From Venturia oleaginea (taxonomy: Eukaryota > Ascomycota > Dothideomycetes > Venturiales > Venturiaceae), in contig JABMLP010000011.1 of the NCBI GenBank assembly GCA_013176395.1, positions 124,001 through 188,000 of the forward strand: 64,000 nucleotides of DNA. Reading direction: 5' to 3'. The notes under the pieces were generated by a model, which was given only the letters and a program-made list of their open reading frames with translations, was not told where the DNA came from and did no database searches. Of the stretch, positions 54,457-64,000 are shown piece after piece; position 1 is the first letter of the stretch, and the number at the start of each line of letters is the position of its first letter. Position numbers and translations under genes: made by a program.

Positions 54457-54915
54457 TTTAGCGACTGTGGTGTATTCGTTTTCAAATTGAAATGAGGGAT
54501 CTCTATAGGATGTGAGATTCTCTTTGAAAATTCCCAGCTCTTTTGGATGTTGACGAAGGTCGGGATCTTGTCCGAACTGGGTAATCCGGATGAAGTTGTT
54601 CTTAGGTGCGGGATTCGTTGGTGAGATGAGATTGAAGTGATTGTTGTCGTTGTTGAATGTATCTCTCCCATGTCTAATAGTTCGTTGTTGCCCCATAGAT
54701 TCGCGGCCCGCTTGCTGCTTATCGCAACCTTCTGTTTCCTATCTAGGAAGGTCGATCCTTTCTCACACGCATGTTCCCGCCAAGTCGGCCGACTCCTACG
54801 ATGCGGTATCACCAGTATAGGCCATGTCCGCCATTCACATATCACTGTCTCTCATATACAAAGTTGCAGAGCGCAACATCCCGTGAACCTCACTCATACC
54901 ATCACAAGAACGATC
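54457..54915. promoter_or_regulatory. shared upstream region of amidohydrolase and 2OG oxygenase genes
   Basis: A 459 bp region between two divergent starts, short enough that the two genes may share regulation. No specific operator could be identified. Confidence 0.4.
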
Positions 54916-56025
54916 ATGGCAACAGCAGTAGAGAAAGACGGCCTAGCCATCCCAGTATGTCCCTCCTTTCCACCTTGGATTCTCACCTGACACTCTTCCC
55001 AGCTCATAGACTTCTCAACCTTCCTATCCGGCGATTCTGCCTCCAAGAAATCCACCGCCCAAGAGATCCTACACGCTTTCCAAACCTCGGGCTTCATATA
55101 CCTCTCCAATCACGGCATCCAAAACCCCACTGTCGAAACCGCATTCCAAAACAGCGCCTCCTTCTTTAATCGTTCACAAGAGCAAAAAGACGAATTAAGT
55201 TGGTACTCGCCTGAGGCGAATAGAGGCTACACGGCTCATGGGCGAGAGAAGGTAACGCAACTTGTGGATAAAGATGCTGTTGAGGCTTTGAGAGCTGCGG
55301 TGCCGGATTTGAAGGAGTCACTCGAAATTGGACGGGATGATGAGGAGGGGATGCCTAATATGTGGCCTTCTGGGGACGAGGAGGCAGAGGTGTTCAAGAA
55401 GACAATGATTGCGTTCTTTGATGAGTGCAAGGATTTACATAGGAGTGTCATGAGGGCGCTTGCGCTGGGACTGGGAATCGAGGAGGGCTGGTTCGATTCG
55501 TTCACGGATCGAGGGGATAATACGTTGAGGTTGTTGCATTATCCGAGTGTGAGCAAGGATGTTTTTAGGAAGAACGAGTTGCAGGTTAGAGCCGGGAGTC
55601 ATACGGATTATGGTATGTTCGTTGCGAAGACAATGGCATATTCACAGCTAATCGTCACAGGCTCAATAACTCTACTTTTCCAAGACTCTCGCGGCGGTCT
55701 GCAAGTCGAATCACCCAACGGTACTTTTGTCGACGCGACGCCAATTCCTGGCACAATCGTGGTCAACGCTGGTGATCTCCTCGCACGCTGGTCAAACGAG
55801 ACTATCAAATCGACGACGCATCGTGTGGTTGAGCCACCTCCGAAGCCAGAATACGAGGGATTGGAAACATACCCTCCTCGTTACTCAATCGCATATTTTT
55901 GCAATCCAAATTTTGACAGGTTGATTGAGACGATTCCGAGTACTTGCAGCGAAGGAGAGAAGCCGAAGTATGAGGCTGTCAATAGTGGAGAGTATTTAGT
56001 TAGAAGGCTAGCAGCTACGTATTGA
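54916..56025 (+). CDS. 2-oxoglutarate/Fe(II)-dependent oxygenase (isopenicillin-N-synthase-like)
   Basis: Exons 54916-54954, 55003-55612 and 55661-56025 (337 aa), introns of 48 nt each (GTATGT..CAG). The N-terminal DIOX_N region carries EILHAFQTSGFIYLSNHGI. The jelly-roll core has iron ligands HTDYG (His and Asp) and STTHRVV (His), and the 2OG-binding Arg-x-Ser in PPRYSIAYF. These enzymes hydroxylate, desaturate or cyclise small molecules, often in secondary metabolism. Substrate unknown. The first exon encodes only 13 residues. Expression may be tied to the divergent ACMSD-like gene. Confidence 0.88.
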
Positions 56026-56574
56026 GCAGGTTCAACGATGATTGACGACTGAGTGGAGAATGAAAAAGATGAGACGGTAGAAACTGTTCTCCTGCGCTGG
56101 AAGAGATAACAGTCTGTTAGTGAAGACAAGTTCAACTTTGACTTCAAGAAAATAACAATCAAACGGAGGTACCATTCCTCGTCACATACCTTGAGCATGA
56201 GCCAGCAAGCGACCCAAGCTTCCTGCCTCGGCTTCAAGAACGAATGAAAACAGGCCTCCAGTATGGATGATTCACCAATCAGCGACATCGAATCTTGAGA
56301 TTTACATGCCAATCAGCTTACCAACCAATAGATACCAACCACACGTACAAATGCTACGCCTCGAATACGCGTATGCGGATGACATGGCCCCTCAAGGTTG
56401 CATAGAAGATGAAGCCCCTCAACCGCCCTCAAGCTCCAGAAACACCAAACACATCTCTTCCAACCACAAAGATCGAGTCGCGCGCCTACCAGACTTCAAT
56501 CATCAGATCCCAATTACCACTTCAGCTTCACCAGATCCCAGGTAATTACCAAACTTGACGAGGCCGAAGCCAGA

Positions 56575-57446
56575 ATGGCGAGTGAAATGAAGCTTGCGCA
56601 ATCAACACCTCCCACAGCTCCAGACCATTCCAATGAACCTGCACAGCCCATAGCGTCAACTGGTACCACTCCTGCAACAACAGAAATGCCGAATCCAGGA
56701 TGTGGACCTCAAGACTCTACGCAGGACAGCACGCTTTACGATCTTCCGACAAAGGAACAACTTGACAAAGCGTTCAAGCTTGACGTCCTGGACAAGGATG
56801 GTAATAAGCATAGCTTTGGAGAAGTTTGTCAAAATGGAAGCGAGGGTGTAGAGAGGAACTTGGTGGTTTTCATACGGCATTGGTTCTGTGGAGTAAGTCC
56901 CCCCCTTGTTCCGTATACTCAAAGCGGGACTAGAATGCTAATTTCTATGATAAATAGGTCTGCCAAACCTACATCTCTGCCCTCTCCGTCTCTATCCCAC
57001 CCGCCTCTCTCGCCTCTCTCCATCCCCCTACGAGACTCACATTAGTCGGCTGCGGCGCCGCCTCTCTAATTCCTCAATACCTCGAAAATACGTCTTGCCC
57101 GTACACCCTTTACACTGATCCCACGACCTCTCTGTATAAAATCTTCAACTTTGGAAGGACATTGGAGATGGGCAAGGAACCAGGATATTTAAAGGGCAAG
57201 AACATGTGGGGATTGAGTTTTGGGGGGATGATGCAGACGATCAGAACGGGGTGGAAGGCGAGAGGAGGTGGGGATTGGATGCAAATTGGGGGTGAATTTC
57301 TGTTAGTGAAGAATGGTGCGGAGGGAGGAGAATGGAAGTGCGATTGGGCGCATCGGATGAGGACGACGAGGGATCATGCTGAGGTCTCAGAACTGAGGAA
57401 ATTGCTTGGGATGGATAGTGGTGAGACGGAGGGGGGAAAGGCGTAA
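56575..57446 (+). CDS. peroxiredoxin-like AhpC/TSA family protein (PRXL2 type)
   Basis: Exons 56575-56892 and 56958-57446 (268 aa), intron 65 nt (GTAAGT..TAG), phase 0. The thioredoxin-like fold begins with FKLDVLDKDGNKHSFGE and has the active-site region VVFIRHWFCGVCQTYISAL, with CxxC at the junction of the two exons; then LTLVGCGAASLIPQYLE and LYTDPTTSLYKIFNFGRTLE. This matches the AhpC-TSA_2 group (PRXL2/FAM213-like) and probably acts in thiol redox. Residues 1-60 are a Pro/Thr/Ser-rich leader; the next Met (MKL) is at 56587. No direct role can be deduced from its neighbours. Confidence 0.83.
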
Positions 57447-58030
57447 GGTATTTGTGGTTTCGGCGTCGGATTTGGCACATTCACAAAGCGGCGAGGAGTT
57501 GGCATGATCTATATACCTATTCCCTGCTGGCCAGGTAAGATATTGTGCTTGGTAATGTATTTATGAGCACAAATGAGTTGAAACAGAGAGTATACATCTG
57601 GGAGGCGACACGCCTGAGAGGATGATGCGGTAGCTAATCTCATCTACCACATTCCATTCGCTAAAGACAGCAGATTAATGATCCATGAACTGCGCATCTG
57701 AGCAGAATAGACAAGCTGATACATGGAAGTCTTGATCGTGATAGAGGATACCCACCTTGACATCGATATTGATCTATTTCTGGACACTTCGGGATCAGAA
57801 TTGCAGAAGTTGATCAATAATCGATCTCGAGCTGCATAACACTACTCTGTTTTCATATTTCCATTTCTGATAACTTCAGACAGGTAAGCACGGTCGGTGC
57901 ATAATAGCCATTCCACGCCACGCAAACAAACTCTACACAAACACAAATTTCACACCCAACCTCAGTTACTGCCATCGCAACCTCAGGTTCCAAAGAGAGT
58001 ATCAGTCGAATACAGAGCGCCCAAGATACG
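57447..58030. other. intergenic, nothing recognised
   Basis: No supported gene or repeat. It serves as the upstream region of the SET-domain gene. Confidence 0.45.
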
Positions 58031-59413
58031 ATGTCTTATCACTATATCCAGAACAATCTGCCAGCCGGGATGGCGACAGCAACATACACCGCCATTAAAA
58101 ACGAGATGACGCCGCCTGGGCGAGCTGAGCTGGCTTCATTGGAGAAGCAGAAACTGGGAGAAGAGAAGAAGAGCTTGGATGGTGAGGCCTTGGACGTGAG
58201 TGACCTAAACAAAGAGCTTGGAACCCTCAAAATTCAGGATAGTGAGGACACCTCCACCAAATCAAAGGCCCCCGCCACTCCACCAAATCCATTCTACGAG
58301 ATCCGCCAGACACCGGGCAAAGGCATTTCGATCTTCGCCAAAGCTCCAATTCCTCGTGGCACGTTAATCCTAGCTGAGAAACCATTGATGCGGGTCACCC
58401 AAGCCCACTATATGGCTGAGCATATTGAGGAGGCTGTTGAAAATTTGCCGGCGAAAGAAAAGACGAAGTTTTGGAGTTTGGCGTCTGCGCATGGGCAGGA
58501 TCGAAGCAGGTACGTATACCGATTTGTCTTCGCGGTTCAGTGATCGATATTGCTAACCCTGGGACGTCTCCATTTTGCAATTAACAGAAACTCCAATCCA
58601 TTGTTCACAAATAGCTCGCCTTTTACTGACTCGAGTGATGACAGATACCCATCCCGCATCCACCCAGACGTCGCCGAGCACGAAAAATCTCGCATTCGCC
58701 AACAACACGAAGCACGAACCGGCTCCTCACTAACAGCCCTAAGTATCTTCATGACCAACGCGATGGAATGCGAAAATGGCGCTGCAATCTTCGAAATCGC
58801 TGCTCGCTTCAACCACTCCTGCATCCCCAACGCCTTCTTCTCGTGGAACACCATCAAGAACGAAGAACGCATCTACGCCTCCTGCGCCATCGAAATCGGC
58901 GAAGAAATCACTCTCTCCTACTGCGACCCTTTCTACGAACCTTCGCAGCGCAAATGGGAATTGCAGCATTATGGGTTTGTGTGTGTTTGTCCTGCTTGTG
59001 TTGATCTTGATGATGCGGAGAGTTTTGGGGCGAATAGTCGGGAGAGGAGGTTTAGACTTGCGGAGTTGGAGGAGAGGGGGAGTTATCCCGCGACTTTTGC
59101 AGAGCAGTTGAGGGGGAAAATTGAAATTGCTAAGGTTATGAGGGAGGAGGGGTTGAGTGGGACGTGTTTGGGTGATAAGTAAGTCATTCTGTTTGACGGT
59201 GGTGTTTTATTGGTGGGCAATGATGCTAATGAGAACAGCTACCTTTCTATCGCGCGTCTGGTCGCGAACAGAAACCAACCGGACTTCAAGTTTGCCCATA
59301 CTGCTGCTACCCAAGCTCTTGATATCTATACGACCTGTCTGGGAGCCGATAGTGAGAAAGCTATCGAGGCGGTCAAGAGCGTCAGGGTCTTCAAGAAGCA
59401 GATCAAGAAGTGA
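58031..59413 (+). CDS. SET-domain protein (SMYD/SET5-like lysine methyltransferase)
   Basis: Exons 58031-58509, 58588-59178 and 59239-59413 (414 aa); introns 78 nt (GTACGT..CAG) and 60 nt (GTAAGT..CAG), phases good. SET features: YEIRQTPGKGISIFAKAPIP (start of SET), ARFNHSCIPNAFFSW (NHS motif), EIGEEITLSYCDPFYEPSQR with the catalytic Tyr, and the post-SET VCVCPACVDLDD with Cys. The N-terminal ~95 residues are charged and variable. Proteins of this kind methylate histones or other proteins; the substrate is not clear and no MYND finger is seen between the SET halves. The C-terminal part is TPR-like helical. Confidence 0.86.
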
Positions 59414-59781
59414 AAGACTTTGGCGCGAGGAAAACGTGGGATACTCTACCAAAAGCATAGACGAGGATGGTGACCAAGGAGGGCGAAATCAGCATGATCT
59501 GCTGAAATAATAAAGGCAGATTGGTAAGAATTATGGGCACGAAGATGAAAAGCTGGGATATGGTGGGATAAAAAGATGGTTCTGATAGAGAGTGGCTCCT
59601 ACTAATGGATTGGAATCGCCTACAAGCCATGAAAAGGATTGAAATGCAGAAATCTGCTATCCTTCTAGCAACAGCCTACTCGATAGCGGCATGCCGGTAC
59701 CGATTGAAACAACTAAGCTTGCTCCTCGTAGTTTCGTTCCAATATGCATTGACGGTCTACCTAATACAGCTTCGAAGCCTT
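59414..59781. other. short intergenic between convergent genes
   Basis: Nothing supported. It separates the SET-domain gene (plus) from the minus-strand rem­nant at 59782. Confidence 0.4.
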
Positions 59782-60462
59782 TTAAGGCAACGGAGCCAAG
59801 GTTTGATCATCAATATGGTTAGTCGCGCACCATTTTGTCCTATTCGTTCGATGCATTTGGGACTCGAGTGCCTCGAGCGACTTCAGCATCGTTCCATTAT
59901 CAACATTGCCAGTCGCTACACCTTTAGAAGAATACTCTCTGAACAAAATGACGTCCGAGTCCATCGTCGTTCTAACTACGTACTTCTCGAACGCCTCCTC
60001 GATAGTTAAGCTCTTCATTTTGGCCAACTTGACCTGTGGATCCATGCATTCATCTCTGAAGCGTTTTAAAAGTTTGTTCCAACCATTGAGTGAGAAGGTG
60101 ATTCGTCTGAAATGCAATCCTTCCAATTGTCCTGGGGAGCGCTTGAGAAATGCGATGAGAGGGGTTCTGTTGATATAGTCTTCTTCTTCTTGATCAAGTG
60201 CCAGATCGTTCATATCCAGTTCACTGTGTCCAAGACGCAGAACTGCAAGATTGGCGCCGAAAGGGGCGCCAGCGAGTATTAGTCCCAGGGAGGAACGTAC
60301 TGTGAGTGGTTGGCCCCATATCCACTGACTACATTCAAAGTTGATATTCAGGGCGTTCAATTTATAAAAACGTGTGCCTTAGAAGTTTGTACGTGGGTCC
60401 AGGCTCACACTAAACTCATGCAACGTGTGCTCAACGTGTATTTTTGAAAAGTTCTGTCTCAT
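59782..60462 (-). pseudogene. unrecognised gene fragment with in-frame TAA
   Basis: From ATG 60462 on minus the frame reads MRQNFSKIHVEHTLHEFSVS and LDPRTNF, hits TAA at 60381-60379, and continues in the same frame: GTRFYKLNALNINFECSQWI, LILAGAPFGANLAVLRLGHS, then SPGQLEGLHFRRITFSLNGW to a stop at 59782. The second half resembles the leucine-rich C-terminal part of fungal F-box-type proteins, but no F-box is present. A CAA to TAA change would explain the stop. It could alternatively be a shorter gene starting inside. Confidence 0.4.
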
Positions 60463-61930
60463 ATATACGGCCCCGAGCTAGCTGCCATGTTCGGATCATC
60501 AACAGAGCCAACTTTGTGGTGGACGTACATTAAGGGACGGGCCGTCGCACAGGCTTTAAAAATATCAGCTAGCGTTCCCACTATGTCGTCAATTTTGCGT
60601 TCAGTAATAGGTCCAGGAATCCACGGACATGGACGTGCACTGTACGAGCACACGTTACCAAAGGCGAAGATCCGAGAATTGCTTGTGTCTCGGGCTGTAG
60701 GTCCACATGGAGCTCTCTACGCAATGTATACTGAAGAGCATCGCTGGCTCTTTCCTGAGTTCATGTTCAAGATATTGGTCAGGATTTCTAAGTGCCTTTC
60801 TAACAAAGAATACTATCCCGCGACGAGACACAACAAGGATCCATGTCGATATCACGAGCATGGCGACGGCAAGGGGTCCTATCAGAAGAAGCACTTGGTT
60901 CTCCAAGAGCTATCAACCCCACCGCGGCAATTATCGCTACCTAAATGTATGGTCCGCCCGGAGGACTTGCTATTTGGGCAATTCAGGAGACATACAGGGC
61001 CGGGAAATATCAGGTAAGCTCTTCCACTTTCAATCCTTGTAACGCCAAATCGATATTAGCATGACCCTAGTGATGATTGTCACCATTACCCCTGTTTGCC
61101 GAAAGTAAAACTTTACAACTGTAACAAACATGCGCTTCGCCTAAAGTCTGGTCAGAGTTTAGTTCCGAATAGACGAAGACCTGGCATCGCTGCTATTGCG
61201 AGTTTCTGAGTTGACCTTTTGACCTCAGAAACAGAGTAAGACGATGCTCTCACATTCTCGTCTTCATAACTTTGACGAGGATCTAATGCAAATCCCCGAA
61301 GAACTCCCAGCATTATTTTCCTGCAGTATGATGGCCGTGACTTTATCTCATTAGACCTATTGTTGCGCGTCTGGTTGTATCTGATTCGCGATGCTGTGTC
61401 GAACTCGGAGCCCGGAGGTTGTTAAAGCCTCGGTCTTGGCACGGACTCAACGACGACGATGAACTTGACCATCATCAACCACAACATTGCTATTTATCAC
61501 CCACCAAATCTTCCATATATGATACCAATCTGCATGCCACAGCGAGAAGAGCTAGGAAACTATAATGTCAACAAAATCGAGAGGTACCTCGCTCCCCCAT
61601 AGACAAGAAGATCGATAAATTAGTCCGATGCTTATGTGCTGATGACCTCCTGCTAATTCTTATATAGGTACTGATGAGATGATCTTCACGTTTACGCGGT
61701 CGGCTGCCAAGTATGATTAAATCGATGATGAAGCTGTAGAAACCATTTACTTCATCTGAGATACAGAAGCCTCCATACCATTATCTAAGGACCAGATTAA
61801 CTCGACAGGCCATAAATTCCCCGCAATTTCTGGAAAAACTTTTGCCAAGGGGTTATGCTACCACTGAAAAAGTTTGACAAGTCCAGATTCGCGTCCATAA
61901 TCGCTGCTCCTAAGCCAACTAATGAAACGT
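60463..61930. other. 1.5 kb with only doubtful ORFs
   Basis: The ORF 60487-61017 plus (176 codons) and overlapping minus ORFs (60655-60906, 60459-60653) compete for the same bases. The minus ones contain a hydrophobic N-terminus (LLLIGPLAVAMLVISTWILV) and may be remains of the gene at 59782-60462. No one model is supported. 61043-61930 shows nothing. Confidence 0.35.
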
Positions 61931-63120
61931 TCAATGCCTACCACTAAAGAATTGTCTTTTTAGCATAGCGTTCTCCACCTTGAGATCCACGATTCTGCGG
62001 CCATAATCGAAGAGTTGGCCCTTGAGCATTGTGTTCTGGATATCAAGACTCGAGACCAGAAGGTTCTGCTGCTTGAGCTGCTCAATCTTCTGCTCTTGCT
62101 CATGGATGACGGTATCACTGCGTTTGAGGGTAGCAGGGTAGTGCTGGACGAATCGCTCAAGTTCTTCGACGCGACGGCGAAGTGCTCCAACCGCGTTATT
62201 CTGCTCGCATAGCACACGATCCTTGGTGTTGATTGCTTGGACGTGCTCCTGTGCCTGGTTGAGCATGAATCCGTAGTACTGCTGGAGTTCGTGGATGACG
62301 CGGCCTTGATTGGCGATCTGCTGGTTCTTCTCGGACAGAACTTGAGCGGAACCTCCCTTCACCATGAGAATCTGGTTGACGAACTGGAGGTGATTAATCG
62401 TGGCAACCATTCCCTGATTGATACGGACAGCATCAGTATGACGAGTCTGAAGCTCTGCGAAGTTGTGATTCATGTCTGCAATAACATCCATCATGGAGAT
62501 AGAACCTGCTGTTGCAACAGACGTGACGTGTGGCTGAGGGATAATGTTAGTTTGGGACTCGAGCTGATGGATCGGTGCGTTCATTACCTCTTCAACTGAC
62601 TTGGCCATAGAAGTGGATTCACTGTCGTTGTTGATAGGCACGCCTTCAGTGGGACCAACGAAGAGATCGTTGAGCCCTGTCTCGGTGAATGAGCGTTGGC
62701 GCTTAGTGCAAGCAGACCCTCCGTCGTTGTTTGGTGAACGCGATGCAGCGCGTTTGTTGGTGGCCTTCTGCTCCATGACAAGAGCAACTCCATTTATACC
62801 CTCTGTACGTAGTCCGGACTCCTTGGCAGCGTTTAAGAATGGGTCAGTCAATGATAGCTGACCGTCACTCTGGCCAACATCGATGCCGAGGGGCTTCATC
62901 GTAGCGGGCGTGGCGCTGGACCAAGTGGAACCAGGTGACACGTTAGTGAACGAAGCAGCGGCAAGATCTGAAGTCTGGTGAAGTAGATTCAAGTGGGCCT
63001 CCAAGTCGGCTTCGCGTGGTTGATCTGTGAGCTCGTCAGCGTTGTATGTGAGTACTGTGATTGAAGGATGAATAGCTTACTCTCGATAGCCTCCAATGCT
63101 TGCGATTGAAGAGAATGCAT
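61931..63120 (-). CDS. coiled-coil protein of unknown function
   Basis: Exons 63120-63081 and 63024-61931 on minus (377 aa) with a 56 nt intron (GTAAGC..CAG). It starts MHSLQSQALEAIENQPREAD. Residues ~90-125 carry basic patches (NKRAASRSPNND, CTKRQRSF) that could be nuclear signals. From about residue 185 to the end it is a long heptad-rich coiled coil (ISMMDVIADMNHNFAELQTR, NAVGALRRRVEELERFVQHY, IEQLKQQNLLVSSLDIQNTM). No enzymatic or DNA-binding domain is visible. It may be a structural or scaffold protein; family not recognised. The second exon is intact and the splice is consensus, so the gene is likely real. Confidence 0.65.
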
Positions 63121-64000
63121 GACTGTACGGTGCGGTAAACTGTGGCATGAACATGGTGAAGGAGGAAAGGAAGTGAGCGTCGCAAACTTGTTGTTTTGAT
63201 AACGCGAGAAAAGTGGGGTATCACAAGGCTGTCCAAACAACTGATATCAAAACATTGGTAGCGTTTTTCGCACGCGTGACTATCAGGCCACAAGATCTCG
63301 AGCTCTGCTGTGGTAGATCCAAGTCTTGAAGTCGAGATCGAGTTTCTAAGATTCCTGGCAGCTTCGAATCCGAGAATTTCTAGGAAGTATGTGACCCTCT
63401 GAGCTGGGATCAAGTCTTGAGGTCAGTACTGAGCCTGCTGGATTCATGGCAACTTTTCGTTCCTGAAAATTCCAGGACTCGGTGAACTCGTCAAATTCGA
63501 GGTCGAGCTCTCGTTTTGATAATGTCTCCGAAATTCCTGGCGACTTCAAATTCAAGAATTGCCAAAAATAAATGACAGCGCTCTCAATGCTGAATACGGT
63601 TCTTCAACCTAATAAAAATCCTCAGAAACCGTTAGCACTTTTCAATTGCGAGTAGTCATTAATTAGTAATTAACCGGCGCTTCGATCCTGGAATCAAAAC
63701 TGAACTGCCAAGTCAAACCTCAAAAACTTTTTGCAATTTTGAGTTTCGGAGTACGAAGTGCTTAAAAGACATTGTTAACAAATTCTTCCTTAGTCAAGAA
63801 TGGCGAATGATTGATTGATTGATTTTATCCTACTCGGTTGCAGCCGCTTAATCACGCAGCTATGTCCGGTTAGGAGGACTTCATCAGACAGCCGACACGT
63901 GATAGATTATATAATCCACCGCGCCCCACTTCGCCCCGTTCACTGAAACAAGACCAGCTCTCCCCTCGGTCCTCCCCCTTTCCCCTTAACCAGTATCTCC
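63121..64000. other. 3' terminal intergenic with diverged repeats
   Basis: A ~28-bp phrase (ATTCCTGGC..CTTC.AAT.C.AGAATT) occurs at about 63348-63374 and again at about 63533-63558 with a more diverged copy between, suggesting an old tandem duplication of roughly 90 bp units. The end (63890-64000) is CT- and C-rich and could be the promoter of a gene beyond the window. Confidence 0.4.

Noticed and set aside
60487..61017. Plus-strand ORF of 176 codons
   Set aside because: No domain, no clear codon pattern, and it is antisense to more protein-like minus frames; left as intergenic.
1..64000. tRNA genes, rRNA genes and CRISPR arrays
   Set aside because: No clover-leaf boxes, rRNA cores or spaced direct repeats were seen on reading; the tandem repeats found have no unique spacers.

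Overview
The window looks like nuclear DNA of a filamentous ascomycete (Pezizomycotina). Most genes carry 47-80 nt introns with GTAAGT/GTATGT-type donors, CTAAC-like branch sites and CAG/TAG acceptors. The gene content is also fungal: a Zn2Cys6 regulator, fungal sugar and monocarboxylate transporters, a GPR1/FUN34 protein, a secreted BBE-type flavoprotein and a DUF3433-type fragment. A Leotiomycete is my guess, not something the sequence proves. I found no rRNA or tRNA genes and no CRISPR array.

Layout. 0-4 kb is housekeeping: the C-terminus of an MFAP1-type splicing protein, RPA subunit 3 and a GTPBP1-like GTPase. 4-6 kb holds decayed coding stretches, including a DUF3433-like fragment. 7-13.5 kb has a MetE-like protein, a Vps73-type sugar transporter and GTP cyclohydrolase II. 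13.5-21.8 kb is gene-poor, with a broken gene next to a Tc1/mariner-type MITE, then a regulator with two C2H2 fingers followed by Zn2Cys6. 21.8-28.7 kb has an O-methyltransferase, a monocarboxylate-type MFS transporter and a hexose transporter. 30-35.5 kb is a glycerol-use pair: an aquaglyceroporin and a glycerol kinase transcribed divergently from a shared 1.4 kb intergenic region. 36.5-42.8 kb has a secreted FAD oxidoreductase, a carboxylesterase remnant, Bud32 and a Ser/Thr-rich single-pass membrane protein.

43.2-47.9 kb is the least ordinary part. It is a run of short ORFs that I read as diverged tandem copies of one unrecognised small-protein family (about 60-75-residue core, pattern C..[IL]W[AG] ... 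EAW..[MI]D..L). One copy is intact; most of the others carry stops or frameshifts. 48.3-52.2 kb holds a GPR1/FUN34/YaaH transporter whose first intron has lost its GT donor, and a catalase-like pseudogene with five nonsense codons, all compatible with C:G to T:A change. 53.3-59.4 kb has an ACMSD-like amidohydrolase divergent from a 2OG-Fe(II) oxygenase, a peroxiredoxin-like protein and a SET-domain protein. 59.8-63.1 kb has a broken unrecognised gene and a coiled-coil protein.

All gene models were built by hand from splice-site consensus, reading phase and family motifs. No alignment or database search was run, so family names rest on motif recognition.
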